Part shown: positions 44,935-57,470 of the stretch, one piece after another
Layout: each line of letters opens with the position of its first letter
How positions within the stretch are numbered: the stretch's first letter is position 1
NCBI GenBank assembly: GCA_033032175.1
Contig: CM065309.1
Location: forward strand, 1,550,001-1,614,000
Source of the DNA: Saturnia japonica
Lineage: Eukaryota; Arthropoda; Insecta; Lepidoptera; Saturniidae
Length of the DNA: 64,000 nt
Reading direction: 5' to 3'
Translations under genes and position numbers: made by a program
The notes under the pieces: generated by a model
What the model was told of the DNA's origin: nothing
What the model saw: the letters and a program-made list of their open reading frames with translations, nothing else
Databases searched by the model: none

Positions 44935-45195
44935 TAAAAAATTGTCTATTTGTATAGTCGGATTTAACTCAAAAACGGCTTAACCAATTATAACTAACTA
45001 TTAAAAAGGTTAATAATATTTTTAAAAGCCGTAAAAAAACTCAACTGATTTTGATGAATTTTGTAAACAGAAAGACATTGCTTTATTAATAGACTGTATG
45101 GATATTCAATAATATGAATAAAATTACATTATGCAATGAAAATAATGAATACGTTACAAATGCGTGCGTAGTCGCGGGGCACCGCTAGTAATATA
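44935..45195 (-). repeat. R-G LINE-tail repeat, copy 1
   Basis: The minus strand starts 'ACTAGCGGTGCCCCGCGACT' and includes 'AAGCCGTTTTTGAGTTAAAT'. Comparable starts and ends occur at 46588-47040 and 62745-63275. Confidence 0.6.
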
Positions 45196-45552
45196 AAAAT
45201 GTATGCTTTTAATACACTCATGTTTTCACCAACGTCATATATCATTTCAATTTTTGAAGTGTTTTCTCCAGTGCATAATTTATTATACAAACAGCAGCTG
45301 TCTCGCTCCCAGAGAACAACTTGAATTATTGAAAGGGGCACCTTCGAGAATGGTTTCAAATGAAAACGCTGGGACAATTCCAGTGAATTTGTGATTCTTG
45401 CTCGCGCACCACTTTTCGAATTCGTTTCGTGTGAAAAATATTGAAATACAGCGAGAGTGGGATGGGAAATATATCTATCAACAATCGCTAAGTTATAAGC
45501 GTAAGCGATTAAATATATATTATAAAAATCGTTGTTTCTTAAAACTTTAATA

Positions 45553-45730
45553 ACAGGCCTCGTAGCACAATGATAGTAAGTCCTACTATTGAGCCAAGAG
45601 ATCGCAGTTTCGATCCCCGACCATGACTGACTTTTGTGTGAGGAGCACAATTGTCAGTTGTTTGTTTGAGTGTTAAATATATATAAACAGCTGATATACA
45701 TCCATACATACACATTATCATATATATATT
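45553..45730 (+). repeat. tRNA-headed SINE
   Basis: 'CCTCGTAGCACAATGATAG' (A-box-like) and 'CAGTTTCGATCCCCGACC' (B box) are at tRNA spacing, followed by a body and a CATA-rich tail. The minus-strand 173-codon frame at 45129-45650 that reads through it is fortuitous. Confidence 0.65.
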
Positions 45731-46587
45731 GAATTAAATGATCGTTTGTGAAATCGTGTCTCTATAATTATATAAATTTATATTTATTAAATGAAAATTC
45801 GTGATTTAAATATTGATAAGGACAATCTGAGTAGTAAAACAAAATCTATCCAGTAGCTTTAGCGTGATGCACGCCCAACGGCAAAAAAATGACTAAATTG
45901 TATTTTATTAACTCTTCGACGCAAACTTTTATTTTTTTGTACAATTACAAATTTATTATATAAGAAAATGGATTCAAATATTCAAATCTTAGACCTATTT
46001 ACTCAAAATTTTTATTTACGTACTACTATAAAAATGGACATTTACAAGACAATAGAATTGTGGTGAGTCTCGCTGCCCGCTTGTTCCTTAGATCGTTTCA
46101 ATCCGAGCAGGCTTACTAGCTGAGCTCTTGAATTAAATACAGCGCACGCAGCTCGCCCGTAAAGATGATTCGATGCACTGAATTAACAAGCTGAAAACAC
46201 TTTTTTTAATTTACATTCAGAATTTCAGCTGCATAAATCGTGTTTTATAACTCATATTACGTCTTCGTTTCAGAGTAGATACATATTATTTTCTAAATAC
46301 ATTATTTTCGTTTAACAAATTCATAAAAGGGTCGGATTACAGGAACGGATTAATTGTAATATTAAAAATAATGATATCAATTGATTTTTTATGTGATACT
46401 TGTTTTGCATTAACCATGTACCTATAAAGTATTTCTATCTCATTTTCTTGCAGGCTAAATCATATAGATGTATGTATTTATCTCCTTTTAGTTTCGCTTT
46501 TTCGTTTCATCGCGGTTTCAAATCATAACGGTACTAAAGAAGTTTTAACTTCAAAAAGGTCAGGAAATTAAATTTACACTATTGTTT
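45731..46587. other. Intergenic, nothing recognised
   Basis: A GC-richer patch at 46065-46170 has no frame or repeat match. Confidence 0.4.
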
Positions 46588-47040
46588 AACTAGCGGCGTG
46601 CCCGCGGTTTCGCACGCGTTTGTACTACGCAGTAATTATTTACATCCCGTAATTTTATTTTATTCGTTATTGACAGTTCATACAGACTAATAATTGGTAA
46701 ATTACATATTATACTTCCTGTGTACAAAATTCATGAAAATCGTAACGATTCCTAAATATGTTTTTAACGATCCTTATAACCTATCAATTATGGAATGGCG
46801 TATGTTTTCCGTCTACAAATATTTATCAGAAACGGTATATAATTGATGTTTCTTTTTTTTACGATTTCGGAATGATTATTAATAATTATTATAATTAGGT
46901 ATTCAATTCATAGAACGACTTATACTTCTTGTGTACAAAATTTCATAAGAATCAGTCAAGCCCTTTTTGAGTTAAACCTGTACATAGAAATTTGGACAAA
47001 AAAATTCCTGTACAGAAAAAACTATAGATTTATTAATATA
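46588..47040 (+). repeat. R-G LINE-tail repeat, copy 2
   Basis: It starts 'ACTAGCGGCGTGCCCGCGG' and ends 'TTATTAATATAGATAA'. 'CTTGTGTACAAAATTTCATAAG' type text is shared with 62745-63275. Non-coding. Confidence 0.68.
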
Positions 47041-47509
47041 GATAATAACTTGAGACGCCCAAGAGTACCACTACGGCGGGTTTTATATCTAGTGTATGGT
47101 GGTCGCGAATCAGTTGGATACAATTGTCTCATCCCATCAACCTGCAAGGTTAAATGTCATATGTTCACAACATAGTTACTTGTTGCGGTCGTCATATTAT
47201 TGTTTATAATGACAATATTACTATAATTGTAATTTGTCACGAATCCTAATGTATTGTGGTAGTGATTGCGGCGAGCATATTAGACGTGCGTAAACTTCAC
47301 TTCTGTGGTTTATTATTATGTGTACGTACGTGGTTATAGGACTATCGCTGAGCAAGTTAATTACGATTCTAGCTTAGTCTTCTTTAAAATCATTTGTTGC
47401 GTTCAGTATAAATATTTTAAATTTAGAAATCTGTTTAAGTTAAAATTCCTTAGCACCGTTGTGACTTGAAAAGCGACACTATAAATAGACAACAGATACA
47501 TTGTTTACT
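47041..47509. other. Intergenic, nothing recognised
   Basis: No frame or shared repeat. Confidence 0.4.
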
Positions 47510-47600
47510 GTACCCAAGTCCGGTGAAGCTGTAAAAGCCGCAGCGGCTTTAGGGCCCCTAAGGCTAACAGTGTAGTCAGTTCTAAAAAAAAAAAAAAAAA
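47510..47600 (+). repeat. LINE 3' UTR end with poly(A)
   Basis: 'CCGGTGAAGCTGTAAAAGCC', 'CCTAAGGCTAACAGTGTAG' and a run of 17 A match the 3' end of the LINE at 33690-33812. It is a very short 5'-truncated copy. Confidence 0.65.
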
Positions 47601-47769
47601 ATTGTTTACTGTGTTTTTTCTATTACCTCGGTCTCCTCTTTGCAAGTGTGTGTGCGCCTACGTATTATGAAGCCTTGGAAAAAGGTGTCATAACCAGCGT
47701 GGTGTATTGTTCACTGCAACTGCACACATAATTTTTATTCTGTTTAAGTTAACATTTGGCCTACAAGTG

Positions 47770-48075
47770 TTTATGTTGTCCAAGATGGTAACGCACAATT
47801 CTTAGTAGGAGGACTGTCATCTTTGAAGTACAGCTGCAGAAACATACCTATATATGTTTGACGAAAGAGTTTAAACTTGAGGGTGGTAGCATTAGAAAAT
47901 GCCCTACCACCATGCTATACTTTCATCATGATGAATTCCTTTACTGAAACCTCATGGTCATTGCAGGGATTCGAACTCACGTCGAACGACGTGCTGTCTG
48001 TACGCTTACTGATCTCTGGTACATGCTACCACTGAGCAACTGTTACTTCAAACTCTTCAAAGTCTTGCGCCTCCC
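47770..48075 (-). repeat. R-D tRNA-derived SINE, copy 2
   Basis: Minus strand: 'TTGCTCAGTGGTAGCATG' (A box), 'GAGTTCGAATCCCTGC' (B box), ending in the complement of 'CCAAGATGGTAACGCAC'. Collinear with 24725-25230. Confidence 0.8.
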
Positions 48076-49252
48076 TTAGTCCTGGTATTGGGTACAGCAG
48101 TCTGTGATTCTAAATAAATACTTCAATTCTATTAATTGTAGAAACTTGCAGTATTAATTATTTAAACACTTGCATTCTATCGGTTAAGATAAACTCATTT
48201 AAACACCTTTTCGTTGAACTTAACGTTCGTTTAATACTAAAATAAAAAGTATAAAAGACTTTTAAAACTCGATTCACATTGTTAAAGCGGATCACTTAGC
48301 TTCGGAATAAAGATATGGCACCGTGAGCGGTTCTTTTGAATTAAAGATATCGCTCCCGAGTGAGGGTCGTTCAATGGGGATTTTGCATTTCTTTTTTTTA
48401 TTTGTAACGCTGGCTTTTGAATCTTTTCGTATTAAGTATGTAAAATATTGATTTTCAAAGAAATCTTTTCAATAAGTTATACAGTATTGGAAAAATATTA
48501 CGAAGTCATAATAATAAAATTTTATTGCTCGTTTTAGCTTGCAGTCAGTTAAAGCGAAAAACTCGCTTTATAGAAACTCTTACTGAATGGTAGCATTTCA
48601 ATAAAGTATTTAATGTTACTTAAAACATTTATTTGCTAATGTAACTTAAACTTGATTGAATAAACCTTATTAAATTTTGTTACCACGTATTTACATCATT
48701 ACAGGCAAAATGAAAGCAAGCAAGTATTAATTGTATTTCGCTTCCCTTTTCCTGTTTATTTAATATATATACATTTAAAATATCTTGGAAATAAATAATT
48801 ATTATATGAAAATCGTACATTTAAATTATATAATATTATGTAAAATACATTTATCGCAAATATTTGCAAACGCAACTTTGGTTTCCAATAACATCCTTAC
48901 GTCAGCTCTATGCCGTATTATCGTAAATCTCTGTGCAATTTAAAATGGATGCATTCAAAATATCAGACAGTGGATTTCAGCTTGTATTAGACAGTTCAAG
49001 AACCGGATACAAGGATATTTTCAAAGCGCATTGTATGTAAAAATTCTTTAACTCACTACATTGGGTGGACGGTATGCGCAGAATTCTTTTATATTTTCTC
49101 CTCTTTGTAAATTTTAAGGGATATTTTATTTTAACTTTCGTTTCTATTATAAAAGTTACTTCTTTTCTGTACAGCGTTTGCAACATTTAACAAGTATGCT
49201 AAGTCACTAAACGGAAATGATTATTTTTAATGCATTTGAGTATTATAGAAAT
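48076..49252. other. Intergenic, nothing recognised
   Basis: AT-rich. The minus frame 48977-49186 has no motif. Confidence 0.4.
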
Positions 49253-49446
49253 TGTAGCGACATCTACATAGCGACACTTAGCGACATCTATCGAGCCACA
49301 TACGACGCATTCTACATCGTGCTATAGAAATTAACTCTTCAATTGAGTATATATACAAGAACCCGACTACAACCGTTGGGCAGCTGCCCGCCAGACATAA
49401 CACCCGTCTGGTCGGAGGATTCTCCCTTTGCAATAGTTCTTCTACA
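49253..49446 (+). repeat. TRIM 5' LTR
   Basis: 194 bp. It contains the perfect palindrome GGGCAGCTGCCC (about 49378-49389) downstream of the TATA box. Confidence 0.9.
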
Positions 49447-49892
49447 TTGGTGACCCCGAGCATGATCGTCAGCGCAACTTTCTTCACACAGCTACATCAT
49501 GACGTCATCATCACTTCAACCAGCTTTCGAGCAGCGAGTCATACAGCCAGCCAGCATCCACGGCTACTACGGGGTATCCTGACCATCAGCATACAGCGGA
49601 CGCGCATTCCTGGCCAGCCCCACAGCCTTCTCAGCGACCTTGGCACAGCACACTTCACTTCGGCCGGTCAGCAAGCAGAGGCGCACTTCTCTCCTGGTCG
49701 ACGCAGCAGCCAGTCATTACGCAGCACTGCAACACTCGACTCACTGGAGCATTCTTGCAGCATCCCCCCGACTCACTGGGGCATCACCGCAGACAGTTCC
49801 GACTCACTGGAATATTCCACTGGCCCGGCAAGCATCACAAGATGTATGGACGACTCAACCTGCTATCGACCTCCGGTCTCGGAGGGGAATGA

Positions 49893-50086
49893 TGTAGTGA
49901 CATCTACATAGCGACACTTAGCGACATCTATCGAGCCACATACGACGAATCCTAAATCGCGCTGTAGAAATTAACTCTTCAATTGAGTATATATACAAGA
50001 ACCCGACTACTACCGTTGGGCAGCTGCCCGCCAGACATAACACCCGTCTGGTCGGAGGATCCTCCCTTTGCAATAGTTCTTCTACA
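49893..50086 (+). repeat. TRIM 3' LTR
   Basis: 194 bp, aligned to the 5' LTR without gaps. Most differences cluster at about 49948-49970. Confidence 0.9.
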
Positions 50087-50373
50087 GAATCATTACTCTG
50101 TCAATCTTTTCTTTATAAATGTGTCATAGATTGATTTGAAATGTATGTTTCCCAAAACGCACTAAAACTCATTTTGACTTAAAATGACTAATAATAATAC
50201 TATGCACTATAGTTTGGCAAATTTAACGTAATATAAATCTGTATCTACTATTATTATAACATGATAAATTTTATTAATATAGGAGATAGTCTCTGGAACT
50301 ACCTACTGATCTGAATCTAAAAATTATTTCAGTGGCAGACAGCCACATTCGGGCTGATTGATGGTTTTATTGT

Positions 50374-50741
50374 AACTAGCGATCGCCCTAAGCTCGAAAT
50401 TCAACCAGCGACTTTTTGATCATAGACTATTTTCTGTTTGACATTTGTAGTAATCATGAACCTAAACATTGTGAATTATCTACATCACTTGCTGTCACTT
50501 TTTGTTGAGTGACAATGTCAATATTTTGGGGGGGTCTAAATTCAATGGAACTGGTCGTTTTAGGATTCGCAGTATTAATTTATTTTATTTAATATATTAG
50601 CAACAGTTGTTATAGAGAAAGTTTAGCTTTAAGCACTCCTCTATATAAACTTTAACCATGCCAATTTCACAGTCTTCCGTGCACGCAATACACTTAAAAA
50701 GGCAATGAAAGCTTTTGCTTCACGTATTAATATATAGATTA
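50374..50741 (+). repeat. R-J dispersed repeat, plus copy
   Basis: It starts 'AACTAGCGATCGCCCTAAGC' and ends 'CACGTATTAATATATAGATT'. Inverted partner of 23257-23609, with LINE-tail-like ends. Confidence 0.8.
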
Positions 50742-51783
50742 ACCCTTACGAAGCTAAGGACAGTTGCTATTATGATATTGTTGAAAATATTAAAACTAAT
50801 TGGAAGAATTATCACAAGACAATGATATTTATTAATATTTTATTCAACATTATCTACTAGAGTTGTTTCTGAGTTTATTTCACAACCAGCCTCCGCTCGA
50901 CCTTCAACGTTTTATGGCCACAATAAAACATGTGACAATTATCCTAGTGGTAGGCTTAGAAATAACCTACTGTGTATTGTCCCCTCGATTCTGATTGTTC
51001 GTTCTCAACTAAGTAGGTAGTTATATCTTATGACTCAACTTAGTAGTTACAAAACTTATAATATAAGATTTATTTCATCTACCATATTTAGACGACCAAG
51101 CTTAGCTAGGTATCTTACAAAATACGTAACTATTAAGGTAAACATGGTAAGTAAAACATTAACTAAATACAAAACTTAACCAAAATTTTTAGAGCCTTTT
51201 TCCAAGTAACTAAATACATAATACATACATAATACATAATAGACAGTTAAATTTATATTCAAATATAAACACTTTAAAATATATAATACTGTAGATTGTA
51301 TACTGTAGGTAATTAATTATTACTTCTTACGTATACCGTTAAGCACATGTAGGTAATTGAAATTTGAAAACTAACAATTGTATATAACATTAAATTATTT
51401 TGTTATTCACTTTGTAATAAATATTTTTACTGATTAATAATTTGCTTTTAAATCGATGTTTACTGAGTTGAGAATATAGGAAACTATTTAAACGGTGTGA
51501 ATTAGGTTACGTCCGTCTTCGCTGCAAATTGCTCGCGGCTCTATCCGGGCGTCATGTTCCTCCTTTGCTTTAACCCTTGCATAGATTTCATTACCATCGA
51601 TCGACTGTTCGGAGAGTGTGAAGTAAATTAAATTTTAGTTTTTTTTTTCCATAACGCTTCACTTTTCATTTATTGAATTCCTTACGTAGTATGTATTAAT
51701 TTTATGACTGCCAATTGTCGACGTACCGTACCTAATAAAATTTTTTATTGTACTGATTCACATAATCACATAATAATTATATA
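50742..51783. other. Intergenic with GC-richer patch
   Basis: 51505-51620 is CpG-richer ('TACGTCCGTCTTCGCTGC', 'GCTCGCGGCTCTATCCGGGCG') but has no frame. Otherwise nothing was recognised. Confidence 0.35.
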
Positions 51784-52356
51784 TGTCGGAGAATCGTTTT
51801 GGTACTAATGACCAAGTACTATTGACCGGGACTATGAATAATGACAGCGGAAGTCGCATGCAAGCAACAGGTGCACTCCGCATCTGCACGCCTTATATAA
51901 GCAGGCATCGACCGACTGGAGGACTTCTGTAGCCAGATCTAAAAAAAAGACTGGAGGACTGTCTCGTACTAGCCGCCGGAGCGTGAAGACCTCTGGTGTC
52001 CTTATGTTGTTCGGAGCCACCTACTACGTCGGAACCCGAATAGACACAGTATTGCTCGAGCTGTCGGATAGAGAGGAGGTTTCTATCCTAGAGTCACTCG
52101 AGGCTATCTGCTGTGTCGGGACCTTGAGAGATGCTATCTCGAGCTACCGGACCAGGACGTCCAGATTAATTACCAGTCTGATCAGAGAACTGAGGTTCGG
52201 AGTAGTTATAGTGGAGGTCGGTGGTCACGATCGAATAACTACCTTTCAGATCACTAAATACACATACACATATTCTTTTCCATCCTCCCAGGAGGCGGGG
52301 AACATGTATACATATATGTATATATTACTTTAGCCCGAATTTTACGGATAGGGACA
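51784..52356 (+). mobile_element. Possible solo LTR
   Basis: The block starts TGTCGGAGAATC and ends GATAGGGACA (TG...CA). It has a strong TATATAA box at 51894-51900 and a GC-rich downstream half typical of R/U5. Flanks TATA and TATT share three of four bases. The last 70 bases match R-K at 33425. No primer-binding site or gene is attached. A 116-codon plus frame across it has no domain. Confidence 0.42.
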
Positions 52357-52999
52357 TATTGGTACTTGCAATTATCGTCAACATCATAGAGGCAATCTGG
52401 CCAGTCGTTCTGACAACAATCAGTTGCCATGGAAACCGTTGAACTTTCGAAACAAGCAAGTCCATACATGCACACTGGTATTTCCATTTAGGCTCTTACT
52501 TCGGTGCCGCTGTAACATCAATTTAACAACTTATAAAACATAATATCTGCTATACTACATTAATAATAAATTAAGAGTCTGTTATTATTATCGTTTTTTT
52601 TTTTAATTTCTAATAACGAAACATATTTTACAATTTTCTTCTTACCATACCCATAGAACTATAATTATAATTAGTTACATAATTTCAAACGTGATATCTG
52701 CTCTAGTTCTTGTTTTGGCGCAGCAAAAGCACATCTTTAAAGCAGGGTCTAACAAGGTGGTGGCTCTATTGTTAAAACTATCTAGGGAGTTTTTTGTGGC
52801 TAAACTCAAAATGCATGTTTCCAGTTTATATTTATAATTCAGTTTACGTATATACAATACCTCAACTATATCATGCAAAACGCCATCAATATTACATAAC
52901 ATAAAGTCTAAGAACCTAAGAAACATAATTAAATCTAATACTCAACATGGCAGCTCAAGGTTCCACCCAAAACTCCGTGATATTTGTGTATAAAATATA
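52357..52999. other. Intergenic, nothing certain
   Basis: A minus frame 52675-52926 (83 codons, Cys-rich near its end) is not recognised and has no splice or promoter support. Confidence 0.35.
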
Positions 53000-53510
53000 C
53001 AATTAATAAAATTGAAGTGTCTGTTTGTAATGTCTAAATAAGTTTTTTACTAAATGCATAAGAAAGTGTATACTATACCTATAACAAAAAACCCATTTTT
53101 ACAATTTTTTCTGTCTGTCTGTTTGTTCCGGTTAATCACCGAAACGGTTGGACCGATTTTGACGGAACTTTCACTGATAGATAGCTGATGACATAAGGAG
53201 TATCTTAGGCTACTTTTATATTGGAAAAAGAATTAGGGTTCCGCCCAACTAAAATAAAACTGGTCATGGTGAATCAATTTGAGCGCTTAAATGGCTTATG
53301 CTGTGTAAACCATAAGAGATAGCAAATTAATGTACTTACATAATCGTAGGCATTAAAAATACCAACAAAAAGTTTGGGATAGTATACATCTATCTTCTAA
53401 GGAACACCCACAATAAGCATTTTTGTCTTTAAAATAGCCAGGAGCTGGGGAGCTACATTCGCGCGGGCATTCTGTAGACCATGTGAGCGAAGCCACAGGC
53501 ACAGCTAGTA
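53000..53510 (-). repeat. R-A dispersed repeat, copy 5
   Basis: Reverse copy with 'CTGTCTGTCTGTTTGTTCC' on the plus strand at its left and 'GCGAAGCCACAGGCACAGC' at its right end. Full length. Confidence 0.82.
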
Positions 53511-55405
53511 TATATATAATATATGTATATACAGATGGATTTTTGAGATGGGGCACATAAAAACTTTCTAAGATTATAACCGGCATTTAGTTTTTTTTAA
53601 GTGTACAGTCAACAAGAAAATGGGCAATTTACACAAAACCTTTTTTCATGCCAAGCGATCGTGTTTCTTTGTTGTATTAATAACTCTATGGGACCAACTG
53701 GGGGTAGAGTACTAAAAATATCAGAAATCGTAAAAAAAGCTTTTCCCGTACATTTCGAAGAAAGTCATCTTGACTTCGATAACCTTTTGCAAGAAAAGAG
53801 ACTCCAACTTATTTTTAGCCTTGATTAAACTTTTTATTACGGATAGTCTCTGGGCGCTACAAAGAAGACTGGCCAAAAATAAAGAATAATAAAATCCACG
53901 TCCCCGCTAGCATCTGTCACTTAGGACGGTTGAGCACGAACTTGAAAGACTATAGCCGTCACCAGAATTATAAAAGTGGTATTAATTACAGTCGCATACA
54001 TTTGGACGTATGAATGACAGTTCTGTACATAAACGTTAATAACCTGACAAAGCGAAGTGATTACACAGTATGTGGATCGTTTCAGATGTAAATGCGGTTG
54101 CAGCTTCAATTTCAATATTCCGGATCCGAGGTCGCGCTGGGTTCGCGCAAATCGTGCTATGCCTGAGCTTCTGTCGGTCTTAATCAATGTTATTGATCTT
54201 TGCAATTTTGATCATGGTGTTAACAGCCACAAAATATTTTATGTAGAAAAATAAACTTTTGACATGTTTCAGATTCTTGCATCTTTTCAATATACAAAGT
54301 AGTGTCTTATTGTGTTTTTAATTCTTCTTGTGTGTCCTCAATCACATTGTGTACTATTTGTTTGTCCAGTTTTTCCGAATTTGCGTACAGTTGACTGGAC
54401 ATTATTGATGTTGGTTGATCATGTTGGAAATTAAGGCATTCCATCTTAAACTTAAGATAGGATATGATACATATAGAATAAAGATGCTGTGCTATAAATT
54501 ACTTGTTGCTATATATTGCTTGATAATTGAGATAATTGCCGTTGATCGCCATATTGTGGTTCAAACTTCACAATGTAGCCTTGTTTTTCGTTAAAGGACC
54601 TTACTACCTGCATTTCTTATATCTGATGCTAAATGCATAAATGTGCTTAGACAGATAAGCTACAAAAAAAAATTACAAGTAGCGAGTAAAAGTTGCACCC
54701 TGAGGGTTATGTATTAATAAATGTTTACATATGTATTGTTTATATACTATCCTTATATTTTCCAACTCCTTCAAAATGCAATGGAAAGTAACAAATTTTG
54801 TGGGCTCACATAAAACTAACAACAATAACAACTTTTTTTGTCCAAATATTCTACACGGAATTTGAAATTAATTCCTATCTTCGTACTAAATAACACTGTA
54901 GGCCAACGAGAAGTACCCTATAGGTTTTAACAATCGGTTCGTGATAACTTGTTTTTTACAACACTATAAGGCCATGGACCTTAGTAATGGAAATTAATTT
55001 TAACTTACCTCTAACTGTTTTCGATAGAAAGGGCCTTGATATATGCACAGATAGTTAGATGGACAAATAAGTAAGCCTGACTTTGACTTAAATGATTTTT
55101 ATACATTTTAGATTTTTTTTATACTTACCTAGTTAATTGACTTAATCTGTATGTAATAATTCTGTGTTAACTGAAGTTTGTTAAAAATTGTGTGTTTTCA
55201 AATCTTCACGTCTACTAGTTCATATAATGATTGCCTTAAAAGGCCTAGTGCATTTTATCTTTGAAACTGTTTTTTTGGTTTTTTTTTGTAATTGTGTTTA
55301 ATGCACTGCACGCTTCCAAGGGTTAAACAACAACATTATTATTTTAGAAATGAAGTGGTAATTTAATATTAGTTAAGTATTTAGCATTGTTCTTTTATTT
55401 ATAAC
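53511..55405. other. Intergenic, no gene established
   Basis: The plus frame 53601-53828 and the frames at 53921-54254 have no family match. The minus strand at about 54002-53925 reads like a short signal peptide ('FIILVTAIVFQVRAQPS') followed immediately by a stop. Confidence 0.35.
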
Positions 55406-55890
55406 TAGCTGGTACCCGCGACTTCGTCTGCGTATTATTGGATATACACAGATAGATCTCGGAACACGACAAACCAAAAGAAAATCAGGATGAGATTGTC
55501 ACTATGTGTATAGTAGACGCGATCCCTATCACCCCGCTATATTACTGTATATACACCGGCTGATTTCGGAACACAATATAGCAAAAGAAAATTATACATG
55601 AGTTTATCAGTGTTTGTATAGTATTGTCATTATATGCCAATATCAATCCAACACATTAAGCGTCCCAGTAAAACTTACAACAGTACAAACAAAAAACCTA
55701 CAATCTTTCCATTTATTATGTTCGTAGAGTAACACTGGTTAAACTTTGACTTTTACCGGCATAAAAAGTACCCTATGTGTTATTCCAGGTCATAGACTAT
55801 CTGTTTGCCAAATTTCATTCAAATCCGTTCAGCCGTTTTTTCATGATTAAGTAACAAACATCCAAACATCCAAATTTATTATATTAATAG
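55406..55890 (+). repeat. R-F LINE tail, long copy
   Basis: It starts 'AACTAGCTGGTACCCGCGAC', contains 'CAAATTTCATTCAAATCCG' and 'CAGCCGTTTTTTCATGATTA', and ends in 'CATCCAAACATCC'. This is a standard insect LINE-tail architecture, non-coding. Confidence 0.78.
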
Positions 55891-56849
55891 GATAACTAAA
55901 TATAAACATGATTATAAAGGCAGGTAATAGAATTGTCGTTATGGTGTAAAACCGTCTGTTAAACTGATTGCCGTAGCTCATTGAATCTGAACGAATTCCG
56001 AGTGAGTTTATTTGATTTGGCAAACGTAATTTAAGCTTGCGAGTGAAGAATTAAATCTAACTTCACATTGTTGTTATATTTATTCTTGTCAATTGAATTC
56101 TGATATCGCATAAGAATGTTATTCGAGTTACGCATTTGTAATACTGCATTATAATAATTATATTGGCTGCCTTCTTGTAATTTGCAAATATGTTTCATAG
56201 TTTTTTTTTTTTTATAATGGAATTAATATGAACTTCTATCAGGTTTATTTGGTCACGCTAATTTACCAAAAAGCGTCTGATAGATGCAGCATAAAAACCC
56301 TCATAGTCTTTTGAAATATTTCTCATGGGATCCGAAATCTAATCCATTACTTTCGGCCACTATGGCCCTGCAAAAACTTTATTATTATTTAAACTCTGCT
56401 CTGGAAAGTGATAAAGGTGAGATTCACAAAAATTACGCATTTAAAAAGTAATAAAAATCAAGTTTAGAACGAAATTGACTATTACTCTCTAACTGTAACA
56501 ATAAAGGTCCAACTGTCGGACATAACACAACCGCAGGTCCACAGCTCAGTTAATTCCCAGCAACATGCAGTTTGCGCTCTGAACGACTCTTGGTCACTGG
56601 AAACCGTTTGAAATGAAGCCAAACTTTTACAACGTGCTATTATCAGTTATTTTCACGAACACACTGCGTTTGAAAATAATTATCATTGTTGTTTTAGTGA
56701 TTATCTTGGTCTGTTATTAGTTTCTTGCTATCTGTATTGTATATTCAATATGGGAGATTCTTTGAATTTAGCTTTAGCTAGTCAATGCTTTATGGCATCG
56801 ATAATAATCATATAAAATCGTATCAGCATGTAAGTGTCCGATTGCTGTG
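55891..56849. other. Intergenic, nothing recognised
   Basis: AT-rich with no shared repeat. Confidence 0.4.
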
Positions 56850-57170
56850 CAACGTGGCCCAAGGGAAGCCATGGACTTACTCTTCATATCAGTCCACGAT
56901 ATTTTAGCGATTTAAATCGCCGGAAAATCAACAACTCTATATTTTTTCCACATGCATTGATACTACAAGAACATTACTCAAGCGCTCAGGTTTCCTCACG
57001 ATGTTTTCCGTCTCCATCAGACGATAGTATTACCAAGTTGAAATTAGTAAATGTACGCAAATTCCGAAAAATTCCTTGTTACACGCCAGGGTTCGAATTT
57101 GTGGACATCGAATTGACATCCATTTGCACGATCAAGCACAGAACAATCCAAAAACACTGATGAATACCTA
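56850..57170 (-). repeat. tRNA-headed SINE, second copy
   Basis: It contains 'TTTCCTCACGATGTTTTCC', 'AAATTAGTAAATGTACGC' and 'CCAGGGTTCGAATTTGTGG', whose complement is a B box. It shares blocks with 16465-16800. Confidence 0.65.
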
Positions 57171-57219
57171 CCAATAGATCAATCCATCACCGGTTGTCAT
57201 TGGCATGCTTTTTTTATTC

Positions 57220-57470
57220 TACAAAGCTAATGACCCCTCTGATGGAAAGCGACTATACCGTAGCCTATGGATGCTTGTAATACTCTAGCTTGTAATAGGA
57301 ATCACTAGCGCGTTGCCGACCTTAAACACCCTACCCCAAAGAGCTCTGGAAACCCTAATCACCGCAGGAATACAACACTAGATTATTTTTGCTACGATCT
57401 TCTGTAGGGTGGAGGTATTCCACCTGTGGGAGTGCTCCAAGTAGAGAGAAATCTCCAACTAAATTTCTCC
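57220..57470 (+). repeat. R-I dispersed repeat, copy 3
   Basis: 'CCCCTCTGATGGAAAGCG', 'AAAGAGCTCTGGAAACCC', 'GTAGGGTGGAGGTATTCC' and 'GAGAGAAATCTCCAACT' are collinear with 19410-19640. Confidence 0.8.

Larger units (their letters stand above)
49253..50086 (+). mobile_element. Miniature LTR retrotransposon (TRIM-like)
   Basis: The element is 834 bp with 194-bp direct LTRs at 49253-49446 and 49893-50086 (TGTAG...TCTACA), differing at 8 positions by my count (about 96 percent identity). A TATATATA box lies at 49348-49355. The interior is 446 bp: a primer-binding-site-like TTGGTGACCCCGAGCATG directly after the first LTR, no gag or pol domain, and a purine tract GGAGGGGAATGA (49881-49892) directly before the second LTR. 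Flanking 5-mers are GAAAT and GAATC, so no clean duplication remains. Size and content fit a non-autonomous element driven in trans. Confidence 0.85.

Noticed and set aside
45129..45650. Minus-strand frame of 173 codons
   Set aside because: It starts at TTG and reads across the antisense of a tRNA-headed SINE (45553-45730) and AT-rich DNA; the translation has no domain and includes typical antisense-SINE text.
49447..49911. Plus-strand frame of 154 codons as a gene
   Set aside because: It lies between the two LTRs of the miniature element, starts inside the primer-binding-site region and ends inside the second LTR; no Gag or other domain is visible.
49248..50091. Target duplication of the TRIM-like element
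   Set aside because: Flanking 5-mers GAAAT and GAATC agree at only three positions, so I do not claim a duplication.
53601..53828. 'GPTGGRVLK' frame as the missing PDZ1 front exon
   Set aside because: The Gly-Gly is not preceded by a GLG-x-x-x type loop, the rest does not fit PDZ strands, and it ends in a stop rather than a donor in phase.
53921..54205. Signal-peptide-like minus frame ('FIILVTAIVFQVRAQPS')
   Set aside because: A stop follows directly after the hydrophobic segment and no downstream exon or acceptor could be paired with it.
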